A stretch of 64,000 bases of DNA, from the NCBI GenBank assembly GCA_020199905.1, contig JAIVJS010000002.1:1-64000 (forward strand), written 5' to 3'. The notes beneath the pieces were generated by a model. It was not told the origin of the DNA. It searched no databases and saw only the letters and a program-made list of their open reading frames with translations. Positions 7,497-16,383 of the stretch are shown piece after piece (position 1 is the stretch's first letter; every line of letters begins with the position of its first letter). Origin of the DNA: Acidobacteriota bacterium (lineage in GTDB: Bacteria; Acidobacteriota; Thermoanaerobaculia; UBA5066; Gp7-AA6). A program made the translations under genes and the position numbers.

Positions 7497-9685
7497 ATTA
7501 CGTCGATTTCGACCTCTCGCTCGAGCCCTCGGAGGGGAAGTACCGCGCGTGCGTGTGCTCGCCGGGGGGAGAGGGCGAATCGCAATTCACGTCGCCGTTC
7601 TCCGAACAGGACCTGAGGATCTTTCGCCTGGAAGCCACCCGCGCGAGGACCGACCTGCGGCGGATGGAATCGACGGGGATGAAGGCGGCGCGCGAGTTCG
7701 GCGAAAAGCTCTACCAGGCCGTGTTCACGGGGCTCGTGCGGGACTGCCTCACGCGGAGCCTCGACGGCGTGGTCCCCGGGGAGACCGGGCTCCGGATCCG
7801 GGTGGACCTTTCGAAGACGCCCGAGCTCGTCAACCTTCCCTGGGAGTATCTCTACGAACCGTCGCAGAAGCGCTTTCTGGCGCTGTCCGAGGACACGCCC
7901 GTCGTGCGCTACCTGGAGCTGCCCGATCGCATCAAGCCGGTCCCGGTCAAGCCGCCGGTGCGCGTGCTCGTGGTCATCGCGAGCCCGAAGGACAAGGCGC
8001 CTCTCGACTCCGCGCGGGAGTTCAAGAAGCTGAAAGACGCTCTCGGAACGCTCGTCCAGAACGGGATGGTCGAGCTGGATCTCCTCGAGAGGCCCACGTT
8101 CAAGGTCCTGCTGAGAGCGTTGAAGCGCAAGCCGTACCACATCTTCCATTTCGTGGGCCACGGTCAGTTCGACGACGAGTGCCACGAGGGTCTGCTCCTT
8201 TTCGAGGACGAGGAGGGCAACGGCGATCCCGTTTCGGCGCAGGCGCTCGGAGTCCTGTTGCGTGACGAGCCCTCGCTCCGGCTCGCCGTTCTGAACGCGT
8301 GCGAGGGCGCGCGGGTTTCGAGCTGCGACCTCTTCGGCGGAACGGCGCAGACGCTGATCCAGCAGGGGATTCCCGCCGTGATCGCGATGCAGGCGGAGAT
8401 CAGCGACGAGAGCGCGCAGAATTTCGCAGAGACGTTCTACAGCGCGCTCGCGACCGGATCCGCCGTGGACGCGGCTCTGGCGGACGTGCGCAAGATCATT
8501 TACGGCGAGGGCAGCGTCGAATGGGGAACGCCCGTTCTCTACATGCGCTCGGCGGACGGCCGGGTCTTCGACGTCGACCGGATGAGCGTCGAGATCCGCC
8601 GGCGGGATCGCATCGCGGAGCTGTCGAGGGAAGTCGAGGAGGCCGTGACCGCGACCGCCTGGCCGGTCGCCATTCAGAGGCTCAAGGACCTCGTGGGGCT
8701 GGATCCGGCGAATCTCAAGGCGGCGGAGCGCCTCCGCTTCGTGGAGCAGCAGGCGGCGAAGCCCGCTCCCGGGTCCGCCCTGACGGTCCCGGTCGCCGCG
8801 GTGGAAATTCGGGCGCCCGTCCCGGCTCCCGCTCCGGCGCACCCGGTCTCCGGCATGGCGCCCGACGATCGCGCGGGCTCCGAGCCGCTCGAGACGCCGG
8901 CGTCCGCGTCGGCGTGGCGCGGGCCGGCCCTTCTCCTGGCGGCCTTGTTCCTCGCGAATCTCGTGGAAACCTCGGCGGAGACCTGGCTCCAGGCGAAGTA
9001 CGACCTGGGCCTCGACTCTTCCCATCGGATCGCCTACGCCGTCCATTCCCTCGAAAGCCGGGTGAGCTTCGAGAACCACGACCTCGCGGATCCCATCGCG
9101 GTCTACGGCTACTCGATCGCGTACTTCTTCATTTTTCCTCTTCTCGGGCTCGCGGTCGCCTTCGCTCTCGCGCGGCGCAAAGATCCGCGCCCCTTCCGCC
9201 TCTTCGCCGTTGCGGTCGCGATCGACTACCTGGTCAGCCTGCCGTTTTTTCTTTTCTTCCCGGTCCCCGAGCGCTGGGCGTTTCCGGACTCGGGGGCCAT
9301 GCTCCTCTCGGATCGCTGGTCCAGCCGGTTGATCGAGATGATCCGGCCGATCAGCGGGCTCGACAACTGTTTTCCGAGCTCCCACGTGTCTCTGACGGTC
9401 GTCCTGATCGCGTTCTGTTACCTCTATCGATTTCGTTTCCGGGCTACCGTTCTGGCGCTGGGAACCGCGGTGATCCTTTCCACGTTCGTTCTGGGAATCC
9501 ACTGGATCGCCGACATCCTGGCAGGGGTGTCCGTCGGCGCGTTGAGCGTTTCGCTGGCCCGGATCGCGGAGCGGCGCAACCTGCTGGCGCGCGATCCGCG
9601 GACCAGGCTCGGCCTGCGCCTCGCGCGCCTCTCCGAGACGGTGAAGGCGCGCCTCTCCGCTCCGGTCCGGCGCCGCAGCGCTTAA
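7493..9685 (+). CDS. CHAT protease fused to PAP2-family membrane phosphatase/phosphotransferase
   Basis: 730 residues. Residues 1-380 are a CHAT domain, a paralogue of the 3202 gene, with His223 (HFVGHGQF) and Cys270 (LNACEGAR). A short helical segment and a Pro/Ala linker (about 425-475) lead to a polytopic membrane domain (about 480-700, some six hydrophobic segments). It carries the PAP2/inositolphosphotransferase motifs FPSSHVSL (His631) and GIHWIAD (His670, Asp674). PAP2 proteins dephosphorylate or transfer lipid phosphates. The fusion places a membrane-lipid enzyme under a protease domain, suggesting activation by cleavage; this is inference. The 3' end is convergent with the next gene, with a 7-bp gap. 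Confidence 0.85.
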   Translation: MNYVDFDLSLEPSEGKYRACVCSPGGEGESQFTSPFSEQDLRIFRLEATRARTDLRRMESTGMKAAREFGEKLYQAVFTGLVRDCLTRSLDGVVPGETGLRIRVDLSKTPELVNLPWEYLYEPSQKRFLALSEDTPVVRYLELPDRIKPVPVKPPVRVLVVIASPKDKAPLDSAREFKKLKDALGTLVQNGMVELDLLERPTFKVLLRALKRKPYHIFHFVGHGQFDDECHEGLLLFEDEEGNGDPVSAQALGVLLRDEPSLRLAVLNACEGARVSSCDLFGGTAQTLIQQGIPAVIAMQAEISDESAQNFAETFYSALATGSAVDAALADVRKIIYGEGSVEWGTPVLYMRSADGRVFDVDRMSVEIRRRDRIAELSREVEEAVTATAWPVAIQRLKDLVGLDPANLKAAERLRFVEQQAAKPAPGSALTVPVAAVEIRAPVPAPAPAHPVSGMAPDDRAGSEPLETPASASAWRGPALLLAALFLANLVETSAETWLQAKYDLGLDSSHRIAYAVHSLESRVSFENHDLADPIAVYGYSIAYFFIFPLLGLAVAFALARRKDPRPFRLFAVAVAIDYLVSLPFFLFFPVPERWAFPDSGAMLLSDRWSSRLIEMIRPISGLDNCFPSSHVSLTVVLIAFCYLYRFRFRATVLALGTAVILSTFVLGIHWIADILAGVSVGALSVSLARIAERRNLLARDPRTRLGLRLARLSETVKARLSAPVRRRSA

Positions 9686-9692
9686 CCGGCGC

Positions 9693-11267
9693 TCAGCGCC
9701 CCTCGGCGACGATCAGGGAGGCAATTCTCTCCGCCAGGGCGCCGATGGTCCGCGAGGGATTGACGCCGAGCGCCTCCGGAATGATCGCGCCGTCGGCAAC
9801 GTAAAGGTTCCGGTACCCGAAGACCTCGCCCCTGTGGTCAACGACGCCTCTCGCCGGGTCGCCCCCCATGTTGCAGCCCCCAAGAGGATGGGGCGTGATC
9901 AGATCGTGGGCGAAGAACCAGGCCGGCGGCACCATCGGAATTCCGCCGGTCGCCGCGGCGAGCCGCAGATGCATCTTCACGACCTCGTCGACGGCGCGCC
10001 TCGATTGCGCCACGTCCCACGCGAGATCGAGGCTGTGGCGGCCGCCGACCTGTTTCAACCGGAGCTGCCCGTTGGCGGCGTCGACCGCCTGAGCGAACCA
10101 GGGCATCACCCCGTGAAAGGAGTCCGGGCCGCGGAGCAGCGTCCGGAGCGAATCGATCAGCAGCCGGGCGCGCAGGCCGTTTGCGGGATCGTCCGCGCAC
10201 CGCCTGCCATAGTCCAGCAGGAGGTCCGGGAAACCGCCATCCTCGATCCAGAAGGACTCTCCTCCCTGGCTGCGGTCCAGAAAATCGATGGCGCTCGAGA
10301 TCGTGGGTCCCCGCGTGGGCGACAGGGGCCGGCCGATGTGCAACGCCGGCGTCAGGAAGTCTCCGTTGCTGCTCCAGTCGTGGCCGAGACGCGGCGAGAT
10401 CGCCGGAAGGCTTCCGGTCACCTCGCGGCACCTGAGCAGCAGCTCGGTCGACCCGAGCGACCCGGCGGAGACGATCACGATCCGCGCCCTCTCCCGGCCG
10501 GGAACCCGGGCCCCGCCCTTCAGCTCGTCGAAGAAAACGTCGTAGCCGCCCTCGACCGGGAGGATGTTCGTGACGAGGTGGAGGGGGCGCACCTCCGCGC
10601 CTTTCTTTTCCGCCCGGGGGATGTAGTTCATGTCGAGAGTGTTCCGGGCGTCGACGTCGCAACCGATGTCGCAGTTGCCGAGGTGGACGCACGTGCCCTG
10701 CTCGACGCCCTGCGCGTTGACGAAGCGCTTCGACCGGCCCGCCTCGTGAGGGTCGTCGAGCTCGTAGCTCCATTCGGGGTCGAAGGAGACCGCCAGCTCG
10801 AGAGGCCGGAAGCGATCTCCGTGCCCGGTCGCCTCGGCCGCCTCCTTCATGAGCTTCGTCCGGGACGTCCACTGGGAGGGGGGAACCTTCTGGACGTTCA
10901 TGAACGAGGCGACGCGGTCGTAGTGGGGCTTCAGCTCCGCGTACGTGACCTCGGCGGGCCACCCCGCCGCGAAGATGCCGGGCGGCGCCTCGCAAGAGAT
11001 GTTCGCGTAGATGAGGGAGCCTCCGCCGACGGCCGCCCCCTGAGCGACGGTCATGTGGGGAAAGCACCGCAGGTCCAGCCACCCGTTCTCGCGCTCCGGG
11101 TGCGCGTCGTTCCACGTCCAGGGGTCGTTCGGCGCCCGGGGATAGCTCGTCCTGTCCCACCGGCGCCCGCGCTCGAGAATCAGGACCCTGTACCCGGCCT
11201 CCGCGAGGCGGCACGCCGTGACGGCGCCTCCGAAGCCGCTGCCGATGACGATCGCGTCGAAGCTCAT
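9693..11267 (-). CDS. GMC-family, cholesterol-oxidase-like flavoprotein
   Basis: 524 residues from ATG 11267. The N-terminal FAD dinucleotide motif is IGSGFGGAV, followed by the ERG acidic end and the VAQGAAVGGGSLIYAN FAD loop. The C-terminal active-site block is TPHPLGGCNMG and the final FAD contact is VADGAIIPEALGVNPS. These match bacterial cholesterol-oxidase-like oxidoreductases, which oxidise an alcohol (sterol or other) using O2 or another acceptor. No Tat or Sec signal is seen, so it is probably cytosolic. It is the last gene of a five-gene minus-strand block that also contains a second GMC enzyme. The real substrate is unknown. Confidence 0.85.
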   Translation of the reverse strand: MSFDAIVIGSGFGGAVTACRLAEAGYRVLILERGRRWDRTSYPRAPNDPWTWNDAHPERENGWLDLRCFPHMTVAQGAAVGGGSLIYANISCEAPPGIFAAGWPAEVTYAELKPHYDRVASFMNVQKVPPSQWTSRTKLMKEAAEATGHGDRFRPLELAVSFDPEWSYELDDPHEAGRSKRFVNAQGVEQGTCVHLGNCDIGCDVDARNTLDMNYIPRAEKKGAEVRPLHLVTNILPVEGGYDVFFDELKGGARVPGRERARIVIVSAGSLGSTELLLRCREVTGSLPAISPRLGHDWSSNGDFLTPALHIGRPLSPTRGPTISSAIDFLDRSQGGESFWIEDGGFPDLLLDYGRRCADDPANGLRARLLIDSLRTLLRGPDSFHGVMPWFAQAVDAANGQLRLKQVGGRHSLDLAWDVAQSRRAVDEVVKMHLRLAAATGGIPMVPPAWFFAHDLITPHPLGGCNMGGDPARGVVDHRGEVFGYRNLYVADGAIIPEALGVNPSRTIGALAERIASLIVAEGR

Positions 11268-11277
11268 CGAGGGATTC

Positions 11278-11919
11278 TCAGGCGCCGGGGCCCGGACGTC
11301 TCGGCTCCTCGGGAGGGCCCGGCTTCAGATAGGAGTCCGCGAGCTCGCCCAAGAAGAAGCGGGTGAAATCCGCGATCGCGGAAGTCTTCTCGACGATGTC
11401 GCGGGCGTTCGTCGCTCGAATCGTCGACGCGAGCTTCACGAGGTCGCCCGGACCCAGAGTCAGGACCCCGGCCCCGACCACCGCGCCGGTCTTGTCGCGC
11501 CCCTCATGAAGGCGCGTAAAGAGCGTCGTCGTGTCGGTCCAGAGGTCGAGCCCGGAGTCGCGGCGCACCTCTTTCTTCCCCGCGAGGTAATAACTCTTTC
11601 CCTCTCTTTCGAAGCCCAGCTCGTAGACCATCAACTTCAATTTCGGCTGGTCGGTCGGTGAGAACAGGTTGAACACGCCGTCGCGTCCCGGGATCGGGGC
11701 CCCGAACGGCAAAAACTCGACCTGGCCCGTCAGCCGCCCGGCGTGAGCGGGCTCGCTCGTGAAACGCCGCACGTCGTCGATGGCCACGTCCGCGTGCAGC
11801 GAAAGGATCGTGCCCCCGGCCTTGCCCCGCCGCGCTCCTTCCGCCGGGTCCGACTCGCCGATCGCGAAACCGCCCGACATCGTTTCCTTGAAAGTGATTC
11901 CGACCCTGCCCTCATTCAT
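11278..11919 (-). CDS. Conserved partner protein of GMC oxidoreductases
   Basis: 213 residues; ATG at 11919 has ggagg seven bases upstream. The sequence has FKETMSGGFAIGE at the start, SLHADVAIDDVRRF, GVFNLFSP and a conserved D-LWTDTTTLFTRLHEG core. From memory the same module occurs beside, or fused to, cholesterol-oxidase-like GMC proteins in actinobacteria and myxobacteria. There are no cofactor motifs, TM helices or signal peptide. It lies 10 nt upstream of the GMC gene, so co-expression is likely. Its biochemical role is unknown. Confidence 0.6.
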   Translation of the reverse strand: MNEGRVGITFKETMSGGFAIGESDPAEGARRGKAGGTILSLHADVAIDDVRRFTSEPAHAGRLTGQVEFLPFGAPIPGRDGVFNLFSPTDQPKLKLMVYELGFEREGKSYYLAGKKEVRRDSGLDLWTDTTTLFTRLHEGRDKTGAVVGAGVLTLGPGDLVKLASTIRATNARDIVEKTSAIADFTRFFLGELADSYLKPGPPEEPRRPGPGA

Positions 11920-11986
11920 GGTGGTCCTCCGGTTTGATAGGAGCGCCCTGCCCGGTCCGCCGGCTGCCGCGGTCGTCCCTCGCAGA

Positions 11987-12883
11987 TCAAGGAGGCGATC
12001 TCGGGTTCGGGCTTTTCGGCGAAGGAATCCCGGGGGGCGGCAGCCGCTGCTCGCCGAGGCCCAGTCGCACGACCGACTCGAGACCCTCCGGAGCCGACGC
12101 CGGCGGCTCCCGGAAGCTTACGAACCAGCTTTCACAATGATCGTCGAGGATCCCGTTGGCCTCGGGCACGAAGGCGGTGAAGAGGGGATCGGGCTCGATC
12201 CGAAGCTGCTTCAGCGCGGCGAGGCGCGGATGGTTTCCGAGGGTCAGCCGCGCCGAGCCCTTCCGGAGGACCGAGACGCCGACCTTTCCCCGGAAATGCA
12301 CGAAAGACTTCATGAGCATGCCGCGGAACTCGGCGTAGTTGGCGGCCGCCGCCGAAAAAGGCAGCGTTGCCGAGGCGGGCCGGTCGATCTCGATGCGCAT
12401 GCAGAGCTGCCCGTCGAGGTCGTACTGGCTGCTCACCGTCTTGTCGTCGATGACGTAGTCGAGGTTGGCCTGATGCTTCGGCATCCCCCAGATCCCCTTG
12501 CCGCCCTTGACCGAGATCTCGGTGCTGACGGGCAGGTCGAAGACGAACTGCCCCGTCCCCCACGGCTTCCAGAGGAGGGCGGGAAGAAGCGGAGGAGCGG
12601 GCCGGCTCCCGCGGGTGCAGGCGATCGCGATGGAAAACTCGATGTACTTGCCGATGTCGGTGACCCGGTAGTCGATGACGCTGACGACGAGCAGGCCCTT
12701 CTTCCAGAGCCGCAGGGGATGGATCTCGTTTCCCGGCAGCAGGGCCTTCGCCCTCTCCGCGTCGATCGGAAACACGGCGAAGAGCGCCGGCGAGCGGGCG
12801 CAGTTGACGGGCAGCGCGAACGGGATTCCGTCCACGAGCGCGAACCGTCCCTCCTGCCGTTCGAGCCGTCCGGGAATCGCCAT
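11987..12883 (-). CDS. Acetoacetate-decarboxylase-fold protein
   Basis: 298 residues. It resembles the ADC family (PF06314-type): LPVNCARSPALFAVFPID near the start, a strand-rich core, and GIWGMPKHQ near residue 155, where the Lys aligns with the Schiff-base lysine of acetoacetate decarboxylase. That lysine could support decarboxylation or aldol-type chemistry on a beta-keto compound. The C-terminus is a Pro-rich tail (GIPSPKSPNPRSPP) that may be disordered. It sits between the GMC partner gene and the alpha/beta hydrolase on the same strand, which points to one pathway working on a hydrophobic alcohol or ketone. The substrate is unknown. Confidence 0.7.
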   Translation of the reverse strand: MAIPGRLERQEGRFALVDGIPFALPVNCARSPALFAVFPIDAERAKALLPGNEIHPLRLWKKGLLVVSVIDYRVTDIGKYIEFSIAIACTRGSRPAPPLLPALLWKPWGTGQFVFDLPVSTEISVKGGKGIWGMPKHQANLDYVIDDKTVSSQYDLDGQLCMRIEIDRPASATLPFSAAAANYAEFRGMLMKSFVHFRGKVGVSVLRKGSARLTLGNHPRLAALKQLRIEPDPLFTAFVPEANGILDDHCESWFVSFREPPASAPEGLESVVRLGLGEQRLPPPGIPSPKSPNPRSPP

Positions 12884-12910
12884 CTCCTGCCGCTTTCCTC
12901 CTGGCCTTTC

Positions 12911-13999
12911 TCAGGCGGCTTCGTTCAACGCCGCGAGAATGATGGGAAACGTGTCGCGCGCGGCGTTCTGCCCCAGGAACACGTCGAGATGGCCGTACGC
13001 CGGCAGGATGTGGAGCGCGCAACGATCCGGAGCGTGCCGGGACAGGTAGGCAAACGTGTCCACCTGGCTCTTCGGCAGGAAACACAGGTTCCGGTCCCCC
13101 GCGAGAAGGGTGATGCGGGCCTCCGTCCGGGGCGGCCCCGCGACGAAATCCTCCGGCAGATCGCGGTGGCCGTCGACGGCGACCAGATTTCCCTTCGCGA
13201 CGCAACGCGCCATCTGCTCGAAGAACGTCAGCGGGACGCTCGCGAACTCCTTCTTCAGCCATTCGTGCGTCGCGTCGTTCAGGTTCTCGTGCCGCCAGAG
13301 AGCCGGGAACCCGCTGCCGTACGTGAAGCTCACCTGCTTGCAGACGGCGTTCTCGCACTCGTGGTGGGTCAGCGCCACGAGGAGGGAAACCAGCTTCGCC
13401 GGCAGCGTCGGCGCGTCGATGCCCCACCGGGGATTGAGCTCTTTCGTCATGAGGCGGAGGAAAGGCAGCGTGAATCGCAGCTTGAATTCGGAAAACGAAG
13501 GCACCACGGGATGCAGGGAGACCGCGTTGCTGACGATCCCGGTCACCTGGGGGACGAGCCCCGCGACGGCGGACATCATGAAGCTGGTCGAGCCCTGGCA
13601 GTGGATCAACGCCTTGATCTCTTTCGCGCCCGTCTCGGCCACGACCGTCCTGACCGCCTCCGGGTGGTCGTACAGGGCCGCCTGGTCCAGGGTCCACGGG
13701 TTAGGAGGCAGGTCGATGCTCGCGCGCCAGTTCTCGAGCCAGACGTCGTAGCCGTTGTCGATCAAAAAGTCGACGAGGGTGGTCTCGACCGGCGGACGGA
13801 AGATGTTTGCTCGGACTCCCGCGCCGTGGACGAGCAGGACCGGTCCGCGCGGAGCGGGTCCCGTCCGCTCGACGTGGATCAGATTGCAGCCGAACCCGTC
13901 CCCGGCTGTGAACGGGATGACTCGCTCGCTCCGGCGCGCTCCGGCCCATTTCGCTGCCGGATCGCCGGGCGCCGTGCGCCCGGGACGTGAGGTCGCCAT
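12911..13999 (-). CDS. Alpha/beta hydrolase with cysteine nucleophile
   Basis: 362 residues. The oxyanion-hole segment is VLLVHGAGVRA (about 54-64), and the nucleophile elbow reads L-I-H-C134-Q-G-S, with Cys where lipases have Ser. The acid is probably in LLAGDRN and the base in PAYGHLDVF near the C-terminus. The fold is lipase/esterase-like, and a Cys nucleophile recalls PhaC polymerase and dienelactone hydrolase, so acyl transfer is possible. No signal peptide is seen. It is followed 28 nt later by the decarboxylase-fold gene and preceded 22 nt upstream by the second GMC oxidase. Confidence 0.75.
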   Translation of the reverse strand: MATSRPGRTAPGDPAAKWAGARRSERVIPFTAGDGFGCNLIHVERTGPAPRGPVLLVHGAGVRANIFRPPVETTLVDFLIDNGYDVWLENWRASIDLPPNPWTLDQAALYDHPEAVRTVVAETGAKEIKALIHCQGSTSFMMSAVAGLVPQVTGIVSNAVSLHPVVPSFSEFKLRFTLPFLRLMTKELNPRWGIDAPTLPAKLVSLLVALTHHECENAVCKQVSFTYGSGFPALWRHENLNDATHEWLKKEFASVPLTFFEQMARCVAKGNLVAVDGHRDLPEDFVAGPPRTEARITLLAGDRNLCFLPKSQVDTFAYLSRHAPDRCALHILPAYGHLDVFLGQNAARDTFPIILAALNEAA

Positions 14000-14020
14000 G
14001 TTTCGATTCTCCCTCGGCTG

Positions 14021-16069
14021 TCAGCTTGCCGCGATGGCGGCAGAGGCGAGATCGGCGATCGCCATCACCGTCCAGTGAGGATTGACGCCGAGGCTCGTCG
14101 GAAAGACGCTGGCATCGGCCACGAAGACGCCCCGCGTCCCATGGACTCGAAAGTCGGGCGCGACGACCGCGGCGTCGCCTGCGGGGCCCGGCCGGGCCGC
14201 GAGACAGTTGCCTCCCTGCGGATGGCCGGTGCCGATCTGGATCTGGTCGAAGCTCGACAGCCGGGCGATGCGGTCCTTGTAGTTGGCCGCGGTGAGCTCC
14301 CAGCCGTCGAGAGCGCCGATCAAGACCCGCCGCGGCGGCGGATCGGAGTGGAAGAAGAGATCGCACGTCGTCAGAAGGCCCGAGCGCAGCCGCTCGAAGT
14401 CCGCGGGCTCGAGCTCGACGTGAATGTCCTCGCCGTCGCCGATCCAGTGGGCGTCCACCCAGGACTTCGACGTCGCTCCCACGAGCGGGGCGGCGCAGGC
14501 GTAGTGGCAATAACGGTCCACGTTGCGCTGCAGGTCGTCCATCCACCCGGGCAGCGCCAGCGTCTGGGTGGCGGGAGGGTTGAACCACGTCTCGATCACG
14601 AACCCGTCGTCGGTCTCCGGCCGGTAGTAGTGCGCGATCTGGAGCCCGTCGAACGCGCGGATCTCGCCGTCGTAGTCGGCGTGGACCGGGCTTCCGAAGT
14701 TGAACGAAAAACGCTTTCCCAGGGGAAGGCCGAGCGCGTTGACGAAAGGCGTGCGCTCCAAGATCGCGCTGCTGCCGATCGCGCCGGCGGAGACCACGAC
14801 CTTGCGGGCCCGCAGCGTCTCTTCCGGGAACCGTTGCGTCCGCGCGCGAAGGACGACGCCTTCGGCCTCGAACGAGCCGCGTCTCATGGTCCCGCAGAGG
14901 CGGACCGCCTGGCGGCCGGTGAAGATCGTGAGCCGTCCTCGTCCCGCCTTCGCGCTCTTCGCCGCCGCCGGAAGCATGGTCTGGAGCACGGAGTTCTTTC
15001 GCAGGTAGGCGCAGACCATGTTGCAATAACCGCATCCGAGGCACGCGGGGTCGTGCGAAAGGTTGACGTCGCACGGCCGGAGGTTCCCCCCGACTCCGAG
15101 CTTGACGGCGCCGCTTCGCAGGAACTGCCCGGTCGGATTCAGAAACCCGGACAGGACGGCCTGATCGACTCCGCCGATTCCGACGTCCCGGGCGATGCGG
15201 TCGTAGGCCCGGTCCAGCTCCGCGCCCGTCCACGGCACGCCGAATTCATCGCGCCACCGCGCCCGGACCCGATCCGGCATGCGAAAGCAGACCGCGTTAT
15301 TGACGACGCTGCTTCCGCCGAGGCATTGCCCCTGAAACACGAACATCGCGTGGCCGAGCGTCAGCTGAAGGCCTCCATGCTTGTAGTAGCGGGCCAGCGT
15401 CTCGATCTCATCCCACGGGACCGGGCGGCGCTCGCCGTGGGGCCCGACCGACGGGCCCCCTTCCGGAACGTAGTCTCCCGCCTCGAGAAGCGCCACGTCC
15501 ATTCCGTGGTCTTCGACGAGCCGCCGTGTCACGACCGCGCCGCCGGACCCCGACCCGATGACCACCGCGTCGAAGACATGATCGGGAAGAGGAGCGTCCG
15601 GTCCGACGAGGATCTTCCGGGAAAGCAGCGGTTCCGCCGGGACCGTCGCGAGCTGCCCGCGTGGCCGGTCCGGAAAGATTTCGTAGCCGAGGGCGAGGCC
15701 GGCCGGCGGCCGGTTCGAAGAATCGAGCGTCCCGTAGATGAGGATGAAGGCGAGCCGTTGCGCGAATCGGGCGAGATCCCGGGCCACCCTGGGAAGCAGC
15801 CCGAACGCGCCGCTGCCGTTCTCGAGCTCGGTCAGCCGTCCCCGCACCGCCGCCCGATCCGACCGGTCGATGAAATTCAGCGTCGCGTCCAGAACGGCCA
15901 GGGTCAGGCGGATCTGGTCGACGCGGTCGGATCCGGCCGCCGCCAGCTCCTCGACGAAACGCACGCCCCGGGCGGCGATCTGCTCGGAGGAGAGACTCAG
16001 TTGGGGGGACCGGAAAGCATCGATCAGGGCGCGGATCAAATCTCGCTCGTTCGGTGACAGGGACGTCAT
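14021..16069 (-). CDS. Large GMC oxidoreductase with N-terminal helical extension
   Basis: 682 residues from ATG 16069, chosen because gaggaaag lies just upstream; a longer reading to 16273 lacks coding character. Residues 1-165 are a helical extension (LTLAVLDATLNFIDRS). FAD binding begins at VVIGSGSGGAVVTRR near residue 185. FQGQCLGGSSVVNNAV is the GMC flavin loop, and four clustered cysteines (PACLGCGYCNMVC) suggest a ferredoxin-like or structural site. The C-terminal block GTGHPQGGNCLA carries the His/Asn-region active site. The layout fits long-chain-alcohol or sterol-type oxidases. First gene of the minus-strand block, divergent from the 16384 gene. Confidence 0.8.
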   Translation of the reverse strand: MTSLSPNERDLIRALIDAFRSPQLSLSSEQIAARGVRFVEELAAAGSDRVDQIRLTLAVLDATLNFIDRSDRAAVRGRLTELENGSGAFGLLPRVARDLARFAQRLAFILIYGTLDSSNRPPAGLALGYEIFPDRPRGQLATVPAEPLLSRKILVGPDAPLPDHVFDAVVIGSGSGGAVVTRRLVEDHGMDVALLEAGDYVPEGGPSVGPHGERRPVPWDEIETLARYYKHGGLQLTLGHAMFVFQGQCLGGSSVVNNAVCFRMPDRVRARWRDEFGVPWTGAELDRAYDRIARDVGIGGVDQAVLSGFLNPTGQFLRSGAVKLGVGGNLRPCDVNLSHDPACLGCGYCNMVCAYLRKNSVLQTMLPAAAKSAKAGRGRLTIFTGRQAVRLCGTMRRGSFEAEGVVLRARTQRFPEETLRARKVVVSAGAIGSSAILERTPFVNALGLPLGKRFSFNFGSPVHADYDGEIRAFDGLQIAHYYRPETDDGFVIETWFNPPATQTLALPGWMDDLQRNVDRYCHYACAAPLVGATSKSWVDAHWIGDGEDIHVELEPADFERLRSGLLTTCDLFFHSDPPPRRVLIGALDGWELTAANYKDRIARLSSFDQIQIGTGHPQGGNCLAARPGPAGDAAVVAPDFRVHGTRGVFVADASVFPTSLGVNPHWTVMAIADLASAAIAAS

Positions 16070-16383
16070 CTTTCCTCGATTCTCTCCGCGGGCGAGGGCG
16101 CCTGACGGGTACAGATCGACCCTGAGGCTCTCGTCCTGACCCATTACCATCGGGCGGGCGTCGTCTTTTGGTTCCCGATTTCGAGCCGATCCTCCGGATC
16201 CGGCATTTTTTTCAAACCCGAATCCCCTCCGATTCGGATCATAGGGATGGACAGGGCGCACCGAACGATTCACGCTCGGAAGGATTCACGCACGGAACGG
16301 TTACAGCACGCCTGGATCTCCAGGCGACGGAGCTCGGCCGGGCCGTGGATTGGTGTTCGTGGCCGGGGGGCTGGAGGATAAGA
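16070..16383. promoter_or_regulatory. Divergent intergenic region, 314 bp
   Basis: This gap separates the start of the minus-strand GMC block (16069) from the plus-strand ATG at 16384. It must hold promoters for both directions. I see no reliable sigma-70 hexamers or long inverted repeats. An open frame from 16168 continues into the downstream gene but has no RBS and a poor amino-acid composition, so I treat it as non-coding. Confidence 0.4.

Noticed and set aside
9240-9262. Rho-independent terminator (T-rich stretch)
   Set aside because: It lies inside the PAP2 coding region, encodes FFLFF of a TM helix and has no preceding stem.
16168-16383. N-terminal extension of the HEAIE protein
   Set aside because: No Shine-Dalgarno before the far start, odd composition, and a strong RBS directly before ATG 16384.
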